This document shows, piece after piece, positions 20,503-31,097 of a stretch of 64,000 nucleotides of DNA. The DNA comes from Streptomonospora alba (lineage in GTDB: Bacteria > Actinomycetota > Actinomycetes > Streptosporangiales > Streptosporangiaceae), in contig NZ_JROO01000029.1 in assembly GCF_000826685.1 (NCBI RefSeq), positions 62,001 to 126,000 on the forward strand. The letters are read 5' to 3'. A program made the translations under genes and the position numbers. How positions within the stretch are numbered: position 1 is the first letter of the stretch; each line of letters starts with the position of its first letter. The notes beneath the pieces are model-generated. The model saw nothing but the letters and a program-made list of their open reading frames with translations. It ran no database searches and was not told the origin of the DNA.

Positions 20503-21213
20503 ATGACGTTCCGAGAAGATGCCGAGCGGCTGCTGGTGGTCGACGACGAGGCGACCGTCCGCGAGCTGCTCTCCGCGGCGCTGCGTTTCGCCGGATTCGA
20601 GGTGACCACCGCGGCGACCGCCGCCGATGCGGTCGCCGCGGCCACCGGGGAGCCTCCCGACCTGGTGCTGCTCGACATCATGCTGCCGGACACGGACGGA
20701 TTCGACGTGGTCCGGCAACTCCGTGAAAAGCGCTCGGAAAGCCGCGGCGGGCCGGTGCCCATCCTCTTCCTCACCGCCCGGGACCAACAGGCCGACAAGG
20801 TCACCGGCCTCTCCCTCGGCGCCGACGACTACGTGACCAAACCGTTCGATTTGGAGGAGCTGATCGCCAGGATCCGCGCGATCCTGCGCCGCACGACGGG
20901 CCTCCAGGCCGACGTGCTGAGGGCGGGCCCTCTCGCCCTCGACCCCGAGGGACACCAGGTGACGCGGGCGGGACAGCCCGTCCGCATCTCCCCCACCGAG
21001 TTCCGCCTCCTGCGCTACCTGATGGAAAACGCCGGACGCGTGGTGTCCAAGGCACAGATCCTCGACCGGGTGTGGCGCTACGACTTCGGCGGCGACACCA
21101 ACATCGTCGACACCTACATCTCCTATCTGCGGCGCAAGGTCGACACCGAAGAGCCCAAGCTCATCCACACCGTGTACGGGGTCGGCTATGTCCTGCGGGA
21201 GCCCCGGCGATGA
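20503..21213 (+). CDS. OmpR-family response regulator
   Basis: 236 aa. Receiver with DDE near the N-terminus (LLVVDDEATVREL), phospho-acceptor in LVLLDIMLPDTDGF, and the Lys of DDYVTKPFD. The winged helix carries RISPTEFRLLRYLMENAGR and ends HTVYGVGYVLREP. Third gene of the ABC-kinase operon; its stop overlaps the kinase ATG. It probably activates the operon, and a 10-bp-period direct repeat lies upstream of the first gene. Resembles TrcR/PrrA-type regulators. Confidence 0.9.
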   Translation: MTFREDAERLLVVDDEATVRELLSAALRFAGFEVTTAATAADAVAAATGEPPDLVLLDIMLPDTDGFDVVRQLREKRSESRGGPVPILFLTARDQQADKVTGLSLGADDYVTKPFDLEELIARIRAILRRTTGLQADVLRAGPLALDPEGHQVTRAGQPVRISPTEFRLLRYLMENAGRVVSKAQILDRVWRYDFGGDTNIVDTYISYLRRKVDTEEPKLIHTVYGVGYVLREPRR

Positions 21214-22676
21214 GGCGCGTCATGAGCCGACTCTCGCTGCGGGCCAGGCTGCTGCTGCTCACCACGGGCCTGCTGCTGGCGGGGTTGACCCTCGTCAGCG
21301 CTGTGGTGTCCGACCGCCTGGAGCGCTACCAGCTCGGCCAGCTCGACAGCCAGCTGCGCTCGTTCACCGCGCTCATCTCCCGCGCGTCGACCGCCCTGCC
21401 GTCCGGGGCGGATCCGGTGACCGCTTACCCGGAGCGCCTCCAACCCGCCCTCGACATGTTCGGGGTCCCTTACCTGGTGCACCTGGACGCGGACGGCACG
21501 ATAGCCCGAGATATCCAGTCTTCCCGGCTGGACAAAGCGAACTTGCCGCCACTCGGCGATCTGCGCGCAATCCCCGCCGAAGGGACACCAGTCACCCTGC
21601 GCGCCGCTGACGGCCGGGAACGCTGGCGGGCCGTCGCCCGGGCGGTCCCGGGGGCGGGCGAAACGGTCATCGCTGCCACACCGCTCACCGAGCTCGATGC
21701 CACGATCGCCCGCCTTCGGACAACCAGCCTGGTCAGCGGCGCGGTCCTCCTCGTATTGCTGAGCGGGGTCGGCTGGTTCGCCCTCGGCCGAGGCCTGCGG
21801 CCGCTGCGGCGGATCGAGCACACGGCGGCGGCGATCGCCGGCGGCGACCTCACCCGGCGCGTCCCCGACATCGCCGCGCCCAGCACGGAGATCGGGCACC
21901 TCGCGGCATCGCTCAACACCATGCTCGGCCAGCTTGAACGGGCCTTTGCCGACCGGGCCGCATCCGAGGCCCGGATGCGCACATTCGTTTCGGACGTCAG
22001 TCACGAGCTTCGCACCCCGCTCTTCGGCATCAAGGGCTCGGCCGAGCTCTACCGGATGGGCGCGCTGCCGGAACGGGCCGACGTCGACGAGACGATGCAC
22101 CGCATCGACCGAGAGGCAACACGCCTCGCCGGCCTCGCCGAGGGCCTGCTGCTGCTCGCCCAGCTCGACGAAGCGCCCGAAGAGCAGCTCGATCGGGCCC
22201 CGATGGACCTTCGCACCCTCGCCAATGACGCCCGGCACGATCTGCGCGCCCTGGACCCCTCGCGTCCGATCGAACTTACCGGCCCGGGAGGCGACGGTCC
22301 GCCCGGCCCCGCCCAGGTCCACGCCGACGAAACCCGGCTGCGGCAGGTCGTGACCAACCTCGTAGGCAACGTCGCCACCCACACCCCACCGGGCACCCCC
22401 GTCCGTATCGGAGTAGGTACCGAGGACGGCGCGGCATTGCTCGAGGTGGCCGACGAGGGTCCGGGAATGGCCGCCGAACAAGCGGGCCGCGTCTTCGACC
22501 GCTTCTACCGCACCGACCGCTCCCGGAGCCGCTCGGACGGAGGGAACAGAGGGCTCGGCCTCGCCATCGCCCGCTCCCTCGCCCGTGCCCACGGCGGCGA
22601 CGTCGAACTGGAAACCGCCCTTGGCGAAGGCGCCCGCTTCCGGCTGACACTGCCGCTACTGGACCAAGCCGCATGA
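21210..22676 (+). CDS. sensor histidine kinase
   Basis: 488 aa. TM1 near 12-32, an extracytoplasmic domain of ~130 residues, TM2 near 167-187, HAMP, then DHp with H-box VSDVSHELRTPLFG. HATPase N-box VTNLVGNVATH, G1 VADEGPGMA, F-box VFDRFYRTD and G2 RGLGLAIARSLA. The start overlaps the regulator stop (ATGA). The long periplasmic-type loop suggests direct sensing of an external ligand such as an envelope-active compound. The operon mates are an ABC exporter, so antibiotic sensing is the inferred role. Confidence 0.9.
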   Translation: MRRVMSRLSLRARLLLLTTGLLLAGLTLVSAVVSDRLERYQLGQLDSQLRSFTALISRASTALPSGADPVTAYPERLQPALDMFGVPYLVHLDADGTIARDIQSSRLDKANLPPLGDLRAIPAEGTPVTLRAADGRERWRAVARAVPGAGETVIAATPLTELDATIARLRTTSLVSGAVLLVLLSGVGWFALGRGLRPLRRIEHTAAAIAGGDLTRRVPDIAAPSTEIGHLAASLNTMLGQLERAFADRAASEARMRTFVSDVSHELRTPLFGIKGSAELYRMGALPERADVDETMHRIDREATRLAGLAEGLLLLAQLDEAPEEQLDRAPMDLRTLANDARHDLRALDPSRPIELTGPGGDGPPGPAQVHADETRLRQVVTNLVGNVATHTPPGTPVRIGVGTEDGAALLEVADEGPGMAAEQAGRVFDRFYRTDRSRSRSDGGNRGLGLAIARSLARAHGGDVELETALGEGARFRLTLPLLDQAA

Positions 22677-22770
22677 AGGTTCCCGCTTTTGCGGACGCGT
22701 GACCGAGGGACCGTGATGCGGCGGTCCATGCGGACCGGGCCCCCTTGGTCGTAACCGCCTCCGACCCGCC

Positions 22771-22941
22771 CTAGAGGATCCGGCGCGGCATCTCGAGGGC
22801 GTACACGGTCGACTCGATGTCCAGTCCTGCTGAGCTCCAGCGGAACTCGGTCCGCAGCGGCCCGGCGGCCCGCGCGGTGGCGATGTCGGGCCGCCACCGC
22901 CCTCACGAGGGCACATCCGTGAGCAGCTGCCACACTTGCAT
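22771..22941 (-). pseudogene. SRPBCC/polyketide-cyclase-like gene with internal stop
   Basis: A single minus-strand frame reads MQVWQLLTDVPS, TGA, then GRWRPDIATARAAGPLRTEF and onward to a TAG. The order VWxLLTDVPSWxRWRPD is that of SRPBCC ligand-binding proteins, so the TGA replaces the conserved Trp codon (TGG to TGA). The C-terminal half is also missing. It is probably a recent nonsense mutation combined with truncation. Confidence 0.6.
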
Positions 22942-22982
22942 CGAGAAGTCTTCTCCGGGTGTTCTGGGGGAGTTGAGCGCCG

Positions 22983-23349
22983 CCGGGCATCGGTTCCGAG
23001 CGGGTCGGGATCCGGCTCTCGCCGGGTGCCGTGTTGCAGGACGCGGTCGACACCGAGGTCCCCGACCTCTACGGTGCGCTGCTCGACGCGCTCGCGCCGC
23101 TCGGCCCCGCCTATGTCCACCTCGAAGCCACCGCCGACGAGGAGACCCTGGTCGGCCTGGGGCGCGCCTGGCCGCGCCGCTGGTCGTCACCCCGGGCTTC
23201 CCGACGGGGGCGACCCCCCGGACCGCAAGAGCGCGGACCACCGGCTGGACCCGGGTGCCGACCTGATCTCGTTCGGCCGCGCATTCCGGGCCACCCCCGA
23301 TCTGGTGGAGCGCCTGCGCGCCGACCTGCCCCTGAAGGAGGCGGACTAA
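22983..23349 (+). pseudogene. Old Yellow Enzyme C-terminal fragment, frameshifted
   Basis: Frame 1 reads GIGSERVGIRLSPGAVLQDA and on to YVHLEATADEETLVGLGRAW. A second frame adds PLVVTPGFP. A third gives LDPGADLISFGRAF and DLVERLRADLPLKEAD with stop at 23,347. These are consecutive blocks of the FMN barrel of alkene reductases, broken by two indels and lacking the N-terminal half. An intact relative is encoded at 53,297-54,412. Confidence 0.75.
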
Positions 23350-23472
23350 TGCGGAGCGACCTCTTCGTATAGGGCCCGCTCGGGTGCATGGACGGTTCCG
23401 GTCGCCACAGCCTCGGCTCCGCGATGTAGCAACTCCGGACCCCGCAGAACTGTTGTCGGCGACCGTTCTCGG

Positions 23473-24264
23473 CTACCTCTTGCGCGCCAGCCCGCAGTAC
23501 TCGTCCATCTCCCGGGCTCGGCCGACTTCCGCCGGTTCCGGATGCCACAGCGGACAGGACACGATCCCGGGCTCCACAAGCTCCAAACCGTCGAACAGCC
23601 CGGCCATGCGCTCCGGTGTACGCAGGTGGTAGACGGCCGATCCCGCCTCGTTCCACCGGCGGACGGCTTCTTCCATCGCTTCACCGGTGACGGCGCTCGT
23701 GCTGTGCACGATCGCCAGGTAACTGCCCGTGGGAAGTGCGCCCAGAAGATGGTCGATGATCGCCTTCGCCTCGGTGTCCTCGCCGACGAACGGCAGGACC
23801 CCGAACATCGTGATGGCGACCGGTCGGTCCAGGTCGAGGGTTGCGGCGGCCTTGTCCAGGATCGTGGCGGGGTCGCGCAGGTCGGCGTGGATGTAGTCGG
23901 TCGCTCCCTCGGCGGTCCCGACGAGGAGGGCGCGTGCGTGGACGAGGATCAGCGGGTCGTTGTCGACGTAGACGATCCGGGCGGCGGGATTGGCGCTCTG
24001 GGCGACCTCGTGGGTGTTGTCGGCGGTGGGTAGGCCGGTACCGATGTCCAGGAACTGGTCGACGCCCTGCTCGGCGAGGTAACTGATCATGCGAACCAGG
24101 ACGGCGCGGGTCGCGACGGCGATGTCGACGATCTCGGGCAGGACGCCCACGATCTGGTCGCCGGCTTCCCGATCTGCGGAGTAGTTGTCCTTGCCGCCCA
24201 ACCAGTAGTTCCAGATGCGGGCGGAATGGGCTTGGGAGGTGTCGACGGGGGGTGGGGTGTTCAT
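23473..24264 (-). CDS. DUF574-type SAM-dependent methyltransferase
   Basis: 263 aa from ATG 24264 (an in-frame TTG at 24273 is possible). It contains the family hallmark ARIWNYWLGGKDNYSADR near the N-terminus, then QFLDIGTGLPTADNTHEVAQ for SAM binding and VYVDNDPLIL. This family is strongly expanded in actinomycetes. Members are cytoplasmic and mostly of unknown substrate. No purine-rich Shine-Dalgarno is visible upstream, so a leaderless mRNA is possible. It stands alone among gene relics. Confidence 0.85.
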   Translation of the reverse strand: MNTPPPVDTSQAHSARIWNYWLGGKDNYSADREAGDQIVGVLPEIVDIAVATRAVLVRMISYLAEQGVDQFLDIGTGLPTADNTHEVAQSANPAARIVYVDNDPLILVHARALLVGTAEGATDYIHADLRDPATILDKAAATLDLDRPVAITMFGVLPFVGEDTEAKAIIDHLLGALPTGSYLAIVHSTSAVTGEAMEEAVRRWNEAGSAVYHLRTPERMAGLFDGLELVEPGIVSCPLWHPEPAEVGRAREMDEYCGLARKR

Positions 24265-24460
24265 GTGCACCAAACGTCGGAAAGGAGGGGAATCCCAAGC
24301 ATAGTGCTGCGACCGACATGTGCACCGGGGCGGATCAGACCGCCCTGCGGATCAGTCCGGCGCCGGCCCGTCCCGCTTCGTTCGGCTCTGACACCGTGGC
24401 AGGCGAAGAACGACGCGGGCTCGCGGTGCGCTCGCGTGGGCGGGCATCGCGGGCGGCGCG

Positions 24461-24540
24461 GTGCTGGTGGAGGGAGACTCCACCGCAGGCAAGACCCGCA
24501 GCCTCCTGCACGCGCTGCAGCAACAACTGGCGGCCCGGCC
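24461..24540 (+). pseudogene. P-loop NTPase fragment
   Basis: VLVEGDSTAGKTRSLLHAL is a Walker A (GDSTAGKT) in the context seen in actinobacterial NTPase/TPR proteins. The reading frame ends within ~30 codons where IS5-like sequence on the opposite strand begins. No start or Walker B survives. Confidence 0.45.
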
Positions 24541-24544
24541 GCGG

Positions 24545-24725
24545 TCTCCCAGAGGCCGTAGCGCTCGCAGGCCGCGCCGGGGGACGACGGTTCTGGTGCG
24601 GTAGAGGATCGCGTCGATGATCCTGCGGTGGTCGGCCCACCGCTTGCCATTGGGCGGGTTGTCGGGCATAAGCGGGGCGAGCAGGGTCCACTCGACGTCG
24701 GTGAGTCCGAAGCGACCGGACACGG
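24545..24725 (-). mobile_element. IS5-family transposase N-terminal remnant
   Basis: Minus-strand sequence reads RFGLTDVEWTLLAPLMPDNP, then RWADHRRIIDAILYRTRT and, after a shift, ERYGLWETA. This is the conserved N-terminal domain of IS5-type (DUF4096) transposases. It is truncated on both sides and frameshifted. Confidence 0.65.
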
Positions 24726-25038
24726 CCCTCGCAGGCGGATCGGCATAAAGATGGCCTCTGGCTTGCGGAAACGTGGACCAGGGGTCATCTGTCTTCCTCA
24801 GCTCGAGGGGCCTGTTGCACGCACCTACCTCACCACGTTGCGCCTCGCGCTCGTCGGGGTGGTGGTCGGTGCCGCCGTCGGAGCAGGAACAGGCATGTGG
24901 TGGACGATGGGGGTGCTCGGCGGAACGTTCCCCGGCGTCGCGAGGCGGTTCGCTCGCAGGTAGCGCTGAGCCGTCAGGGTGGGTGGCCGATCCCGGCGCC
25001 GACATCGACAGAGCCGACCGCCACGACGCTCGCGATGC
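24726..25038. other. intergenic with possible membrane-protein tail
   Basis: A plus-strand frame at about 24,815-24,963 encodes one strongly hydrophobic segment (LRLALVGVVVGAAVGAG) and stops at 24,963. It lacks a convincing start and may be the end of a lost membrane protein. Otherwise nothing is seen. Confidence 0.3.
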
Positions 25039-25740
25039 TCACTCGCCGGGGCTGACGAGTCCGGTCTCGTATCCGATGATCACGAGCTGGGCGCGGTCGC
25101 GCGCGTTCAGCTTGCCGAGGATGCGACTGACGTGCGTCTTCGCCGTGAGCGGCGACATGTAGAGCGACTCGCCGATCTCGGAGTTGGTCTTGCCACGTGC
25201 GACCTCGGCGAGCACTTCGCGCTCTCGCTCGCTCAGGACATCGAGAGGACCCGATTCGCCGGGACGATTGATCGGTCGGCGAACGAAGTCGGCGACCAAC
25301 CGCTTGGCCATCGCCGGTGAGATGAGGACGTCACCGTCGGCGGCGGCGACGATGGCCTCGAGCAGGAGTCGCGGTGGGGTGTCCTTGAGCAGGAAACCGG
25401 AGGCACCGACTCTGAGCGCCTCGTAGACGTACTCATCGAGCGCGAAGATGGTGAGCACGAGCACCTTGGTGGCGCTGAGCCGTTCGTCGCCGCAGATCGC
25501 TCGCGTCGCGTCGAGCCCGTCCATGCGAGGCATGCGGATGTCCATCAGCACGACGTCGGGGCGTGTCCGCCGGGTCTCGGCGATCGCCTGCGCGCCGTCG
25601 CCGACCTCACCGACGACCTCGATGCCGGGTTCGTTGGCGAGCAGTGCCGCGAACCCGCGGCGCACCAACTCCTGGTCGTCGACGAGCAGCACGCGGATGT
25701 CGCGCCTCGCCACGGCAGGCGCGTCGAGCCGAGGGGTCAT
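25039..25740 (-). CDS. NarL/LuxR-family response regulator
   Basis: 233 aa. Receiver with LLVDDQELVRRGF, phospho-acceptor Asp in VVLMDIRMPRMDG and Lys in GFLLKDTPP. The C-terminal LuxR helix-turn-helix reads VLSEREREVLAEVARGKTNS, EIGESLYMS and KTHVSRIL. The ATG overlaps the kinase stop (ATGA, 25,737-25,740). It is last in the kinase-regulator operon and follows a MacB-like exporter operon on the same strand, its likely target. Codon context is rich in GATCG and differs somewhat from its neighbours. Confidence 0.9.
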   Translation of the reverse strand: MTPRLDAPAVARRDIRVLLVDDQELVRRGFAALLANEPGIEVVGEVGDGAQAIAETRRTRPDVVLMDIRMPRMDGLDATRAICGDERLSATKVLVLTIFALDEYVYEALRVGASGFLLKDTPPRLLLEAIVAAADGDVLISPAMAKRLVADFVRRPINRPGESGPLDVLSEREREVLAEVARGKTNSEIGESLYMSPLTAKTHVSRILGKLNARDRAQLVIIGYETGLVSPGE

Positions 25741-26876
25741 GCCTCCCACCCGCCGGGTATTTGGTACGGCACGAACGCGTGCACCGTGAACCCGCCGTTG
25801 TCGGCGGGTCCGGCGTGGACGGTGCCACCGAGGAGCTCCGCTCGCTCGCGGATCGCGACCAGACCGATGCCGGTGCCCGGCGTCGTAGCGTGTGCTGTTG
25901 CCGGGGCGTCGTTCGACACTGTGACGTGCACGCCGCCGTCTGCGTGCCGGAGCCGGACGATCGTGGGGACGTCGCCGGCGTGGCGGGCGACGTTGACCAG
26001 GCACTCGTGCACGATGCGGTGCACCGTCACCACGGTGCTCTCCGCCACGCCCGCAGGATAGTGGCCGTCCTCGACCACCTCGACCTCCCTCGAGTGCCCG
26101 GCGGCAGCGACGACGTCGCTGAGGGTGGTGGTGGCCGCCGGTATCGGGCGAAGTGGGACCGACTCGTCGGACCGGAGGAGCCCGAGGAGGGATCTCAGCT
26201 CGTCGAGCGATCGTCTGCCTGCGTCGTTGATCTCGACGAGCGCAGTATGAGCAGCGGCGGGATCGCGCTCGAACCCGTGGGCGGCGATGCCGGACTGGAC
26301 GGTGATCGCCGACAGCGAATGGGCGACGATGTCGTGCAGGTCGTACGCGATGCGAAGGCGTTCCGCCTGGAGCCGCTCGGCGACATGGCGTTCCAATCTG
26401 TCGGCTCGACGCCTCAGGTTGGAGCGACGGGCGTCGGCGGCGGCGATCGGGAGCAGGAGAACGGCTGAGTAGGTGACCCATTCGAACCAGAACGGTTCAT
26501 CACCGGCCTGCGCCGCGAAGCCGGCGACGGCGATCGCGACGAACGATCCGAACCAGATCACAGAGCGATCGTCGCTCCGGCGCACGAGACGGAACAGCGC
26601 CACGGCGAGCATCGGTGCCAGCGCGACCGGGCTGGAGGTCCATACGAAGCTGACGACGGCCAGCACACCGATCGCCACGACGGTGACCCGACCGAACCGA
26701 CCGGCGACGACGAGCAGCACCGCGGCGACGGCCGCGATCGCGATGCCTAGGAGCTGCCGTCCGGCCAGGACGTCCGGATCGAGGACGAACACGCCGATCG
26801 ACACCGCCAACGCGGCGACGAGCGCAGCGAGATCGGCGCGACCGGTGCGACCGGTGCGGTGGTCCGTATGCGTCAT
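25737..26876 (-). CDS. NarL-type sensor histidine kinase
   Basis: 379 aa. Four to six N-terminal transmembrane segments with almost no external loop (about residues 15-145), then HisKA_3 dimerisation with YDLHDIVAHSLSAI carrying the phospho-His, and a compact HATPase (VHECLVNVARHAG, then GTGIGLVAIRERAELLGG). The absence of an external domain suggests intramembrane sensing, as in kinases next to peptide-antibiotic exporters. It forms an operon with the regulator by 4-nt overlap. A strong hairpin separates it from the exporter genes upstream. Confidence 0.9.
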   Translation of the reverse strand: MTHTDHRTGRTGRADLAALVAALAVSIGVFVLDPDVLAGRQLLGIAIAAVAAVLLVVAGRFGRVTVVAIGVLAVVSFVWTSSPVALAPMLAVALFRLVRRSDDRSVIWFGSFVAIAVAGFAAQAGDEPFWFEWVTYSAVLLLPIAAADARRSNLRRRADRLERHVAERLQAERLRIAYDLHDIVAHSLSAITVQSGIAAHGFERDPAAAHTALVEINDAGRRSLDELRSLLGLLRSDESVPLRPIPAATTTLSDVVAAAGHSREVEVVEDGHYPAGVAESTVVTVHRIVHECLVNVARHAGDVPTIVRLRHADGGVHVTVSNDAPATAHATTPGTGIGLVAIRERAELLGGTVHAGPADNGGFTVHAFVPYQIPGGWEA

Positions 26877-26930
26877 GGCACTATCCTCGTCGCAACCGAT
26901 GGCGGGCGCGTACTCCGACGGGAGGTCTCT

Positions 26931-26967
26931 GCACCGGGACCGGTCGTGGGCCGCCCGGTCCCGGTGC
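26931..26967 (-). terminator. 13-bp perfect hairpin after ABC operon
   Basis: Arms 26931-26943 and 26955-26967 are exact complements with an 11-nt loop, beginning 15 nt after the permease stop on the minus strand. There is no T-tract, which is usual in high-GC actinomycetes. It separates the exporter operon from the kinase gene start at 26,876. Confidence 0.65.
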
Positions 26968-26981
26968 TGGAGCTGGGCGCA

Positions 26982-29512
26982 TCAGCGGTCCCGGCTCACC
27001 AGCTCGAGCACAGGCACCCGGGAGACCCGGAACGCGGGCCACGCTGCAGCGACCACGCCCGCTGCGACTGCGACGATCAGCGTCACCGCCAGACGGAGCC
27101 AGGGTACGACGACGGACGGGATCTCCGCGCCTCCAGCGACATCGATCATCGCCCCGCCGAAGCCGGCTCCGACGGCGATACCGATCGATGCTGCAACGAA
27201 CGACAGGAGTGCCGCCTCGAGCCGCACGATGCGCCGCAGCTCCCGCCGAGACGCCCCGACCGCTCGCAGCAGCCCGATCTCTCCCGAGCGTTCATTGATC
27301 GCGAGCGCCGTGGTGTTGGCGACTCCAAGAAGCGCGATGAAGCTCGCCAGAATGAGCATCCCGTCGATGAAGTTCCCGAACGCAGCGATCTCGCTCCCGC
27401 TGCTGGCGACGTGTTCTTCCTGGGTCGCCAGGAACGCCCCGGGCGTATCTCGGACCAGGGCACTCACGTCTTCCTCGGCGTCCGCCACCGCTCCGTCGGC
27501 GAGGTCGACGAACACCTGCGCATCGAGCAGACGACCGACCGAGCCGTCGAGTGTCGCACGGTCGACGAAGTACGCTGGGGCTTCGAAACCGCCGGTGCTC
27601 CTCTCGACCACGGCAACGATCGGCGCTTCGATGGTCGATCGTTCGAACTCGACCTCCAGGGTTCCGCCAAGCCGCGCCGGGTCGTCACCGACCACGGCCA
27701 CGCCTCCCGAGCTCAGATCGGCGAGGTCGCCGGCGATCGGGTCGAGGTCGTACATGGTGGGCAGTGCCGTCGGGTCGATGCCGCCGATCGCCTGGGCTTT
27801 CCCGGCCACTACCCCTTCGGCGATCGACAGCGCAGTTACCGAGTCGACGTCGGGCAGCTCTGCTATCCGGCCGGCCAGGGTGGGGTCGATCGTCGAGAAG
27901 TCGGGGGTCGCCGACGTGACCACCAGATCCGCCCGCAGTCCCTCACGGACGTCCGTTCCCACCGCGCTCGTCAGTGAGCTCGCGAAGATCGAGAACACCG
28001 TCACCATCGCCGTTCCGAGCATGAGCGCGAGCGCCGTCGATGCCGATCGACGGGGGCTCGCAGCCAGGTTGCCCGTTGCGATCGAGCCAGACACACCGGC
28101 GGCGCGGCGGGCCGCCGGAGAGCTCCAACGTGCTGAAGCTGTCACGATCGCCGGGCCGCACAGCACGAGCGCCGGGACAATGGCAGCAGCGAGCATGAGC
28201 CACACTGGGTTCGAGTCCACCACAGCCACAGCTCCTCCAGCGATCGCCGCCGCGGCAAGCACGAGTCCGCTTGCAGTCCGCGCTCGGCTCACGACCCGGG
28301 GTTCCGCCGCGCTCTCGCGCAGCGCCTCGATCGGTGGTGTCGCCGCCGCGCGGCGAGCCGGGATCCATGCCGAGAGGATCGTTGCGCCGATACCGACGGT
28401 CGCGGCGATCGCGATCGAGATCGGGCTCACGATCGTCGGCCCGGTGATCAGGCTGACCCCGGTGAGTCCGACGACCCAGCGCAGCGCGCCCACTCCCGCG
28501 ACCCCGCATACGAGGCCGGCGAGCGTGGCGATCGTTCCGACGAACGCCGCCTCGATCACCACTCCGCCGAGCACTTGGCGTCGCTCCGCACCGACCGCAC
28601 GCAGCAGTCCCGACTCCCGCCGGCGGCGGGCGACAGTGAGCGCGAACGTGTTGAAGATGATCGTCACGCCGATCAGAATCGCGACCACGGCGAAGGCCAG
28701 AAGGAACACGTTCAGGAACTGCAGCGGTGACGTCGCGGCGTCCTGCATCGTCCGGATGTAGTCGGGTCCGTCGACGACCTCGGCATCGGACAGCGCCGAC
28801 AGTCGGCCGAGCACCTCGGTGCGGTCGGCACCCTCCGCGACGTCGACGAGCACCTCGGTCGGCGCCGCCATGTCGAGCCAGGCGGACGCCGCTCCGTCGG
28901 GCAACAGAACCGTTCGCTGCAGCGGTGCCGCGTCCGCAGACGCGAACGTCGCGATACCGGTGATGGTCGCGTCGTGCATCCCCGTCGCGGTCAGGACCTG
29001 TACGACGTCACCCGGAGCCACGCCTGCGTCATCGGCGAGTGATCGATCGATCACGATCTCTCCGACCTCGGTCGGTGGTCGCCCGCTCGCGAGCCGGAAC
29101 GGATTGAGCGCCGGGTCGGCGACCCAGTTGCGACCGACGTCGCTCGCCGTGCCGGTTCCGACCGTCGATCCGTCGACGACCAGCTTCGCGAAGCCGGACC
29201 ATTGCGAGGCGGCCCTGTCGACGCCGTCGACCGCAACCACGCGCTCGGTGATGTCGGGATCCAGTGATTGCCGAACCGACCTGGCAGGATCTCCCGGTCC
29301 TCCGCCGGGCTCGCCGAGGGAAACGCCTTGCACCACGGCGTCCGTCCCGGCGAACGCTTCGGCGATATCGCTGGCCGCTCGGCCGCGCATCGAGTCGGCC
29401 AGCACCAGCGTCGCGACGAGGAACGCCACCGACAGTGTGATCGCCGTGCCCGTGAGCAGGAACCGACCCCGGCTCGCGAACACGCTCCGAGCCGCGCTCC
29501 GCACCATCTGGC

Positions 29513-29516
<4 letters not shown>
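26982..29516 (-). CDS. MacB/FtsX-type ABC transporter permease
   Basis: 844 aa. Two FtsX-like units: TM1 near 17-40, a large extracytoplasmic domain, then three TM segments near 255-385; a second set begins near 470 and ends with three TMs near 720-835. The N-terminus RGRFLLTGTAITLSVAF is typical. It should work with the ATPase encoded immediately upstream (ATGA overlap 29,513-29,516) as a mechanotransmitting exporter or lipid/peptide extruder in the membrane. The kinase-regulator genes downstream point to drug or peptide response. Confidence 0.9.
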
Positions 29517-30304
<788 letters not shown>

Positions 30305-31014
30305 GAGACCTCCGATGAGTGGTTGGTGTCCACCACGATGCCGACGGGCCGCCGGCGGCCGCCTCCGCCCGCAGGAGGTGACGCGTACTCGCACGGAAGT
30401 ACATGAGCGACCGAACGGCCGACCTTGGTGGGAGAGTCCCGCGCACGCGGGACGGGAATGGATCCGGTGGGGGATCGGGACACGCGTCACAAGGAGTTTC
30501 CCGCGCACGCGAGGTCGAGTCCCACTGATGTGGGGATGGGATGGCCGCGTTCGGGCGACCCCGCGACCGTCGCCTCGAGCTCCGGGGACGCGGTGACGGA
30601 CTGCAGGGAGGTGCGGTGTTTATGTACGTTCTGGGGCAGTCCGAGGTCGCGCCGCTTCCGTGGTCGGAGCGGGGCGTTGAGGCGCGCCTGGCTGGGAGTG
30701 GCGCGGTCTCCCTCGGTGGCCGACCGTGCGGGAGCGTTTCGCCGTGCAGTTCGGACGGGTGCCGTCTGCCCGCCAGAGGGCCCGCCACGAGGGTCGTGTA
30801 GCGGCTGGCGTGGGACCTGGGTGAGTCCATGGTCGGGCGGGCGGAGGTGATCGTGGGTGGACGGTCGCCCGGGCGGCTGCCGAATTGCCCGCTGGGCCGG
30901 TAGCGCGTTGACCTGCAGCGGCGACGGAGTCCGAACTTGCGAGCACACGTGGAGCACACGCGGCCCCCAACTGAGGGTCAAGCGAGCGCACGAAAGCCGA
31001 TCACCTGAGGTGAT
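30305..31014. other. 710 bp without a supported gene, beside tRNA scar
   Basis: No coding frame is convincing. Two imperfect copies of TCCCGCGCACGCG lie 62 bp apart (30,437 and 30,499) but nothing else suggests a CRISPR. The region lies between the exporter operon and the tRNA 3'-half and may be residual DNA of an integrated element. Confidence 0.35.
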
Positions 31015-31059
31015 GGGCGCACCTGGCAGGATTCGAACCTGCGGCCGTCGGATTAGAAG
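31015..31059 (-). other. 3' half of a tRNA gene (Arg-TCT-like), probable att scar
   Basis: Read on the minus strand this is anticodon loop CTTCTAA, stem TCCGA, variable loop, T-arm GCAGGTTCGAATCCTGC and acceptor strand CAGGTGCG. The 5' half is absent: the sequence before the anticodon loop does not pair with TCCGA. Tyrosine-type integrases recombine in the anticodon loop and carry a copy of the tRNA 3' end, so a 45-nt block of exactly this extent is a classic attachment-site footprint. The anticodon reading TCT (Arg) is likely but rests on the loop alone. Confidence 0.75.
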
Positions 31060-31097
31060 TGCATTCTAATTGTTTCTCACGCTGCCAAATAATTCTG

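Noticed and set aside
25737-26481. Extension of the NarL-type response regulator frame far upstream into the kinase gene
   Set aside because: The extension is low-complexity; the ATG at 25,740 gives a normal-length regulator and a clean ATGA overlap.
26473-28761. Long Ser/Thr/Arg-rich plus-strand frame over the kinase and MacB-like permease
   Set aside because: Antisense shadow; both minus-strand genes have complete family motifs.
30437-30511. Two TCCCGCGCACGCG-type units 62 bp apart, resembling a type I-E CRISPR repeat pair
   Set aside because: Only the 13-bp core matches, flanks differ, there is no third unit and no cas gene anywhere in the window.
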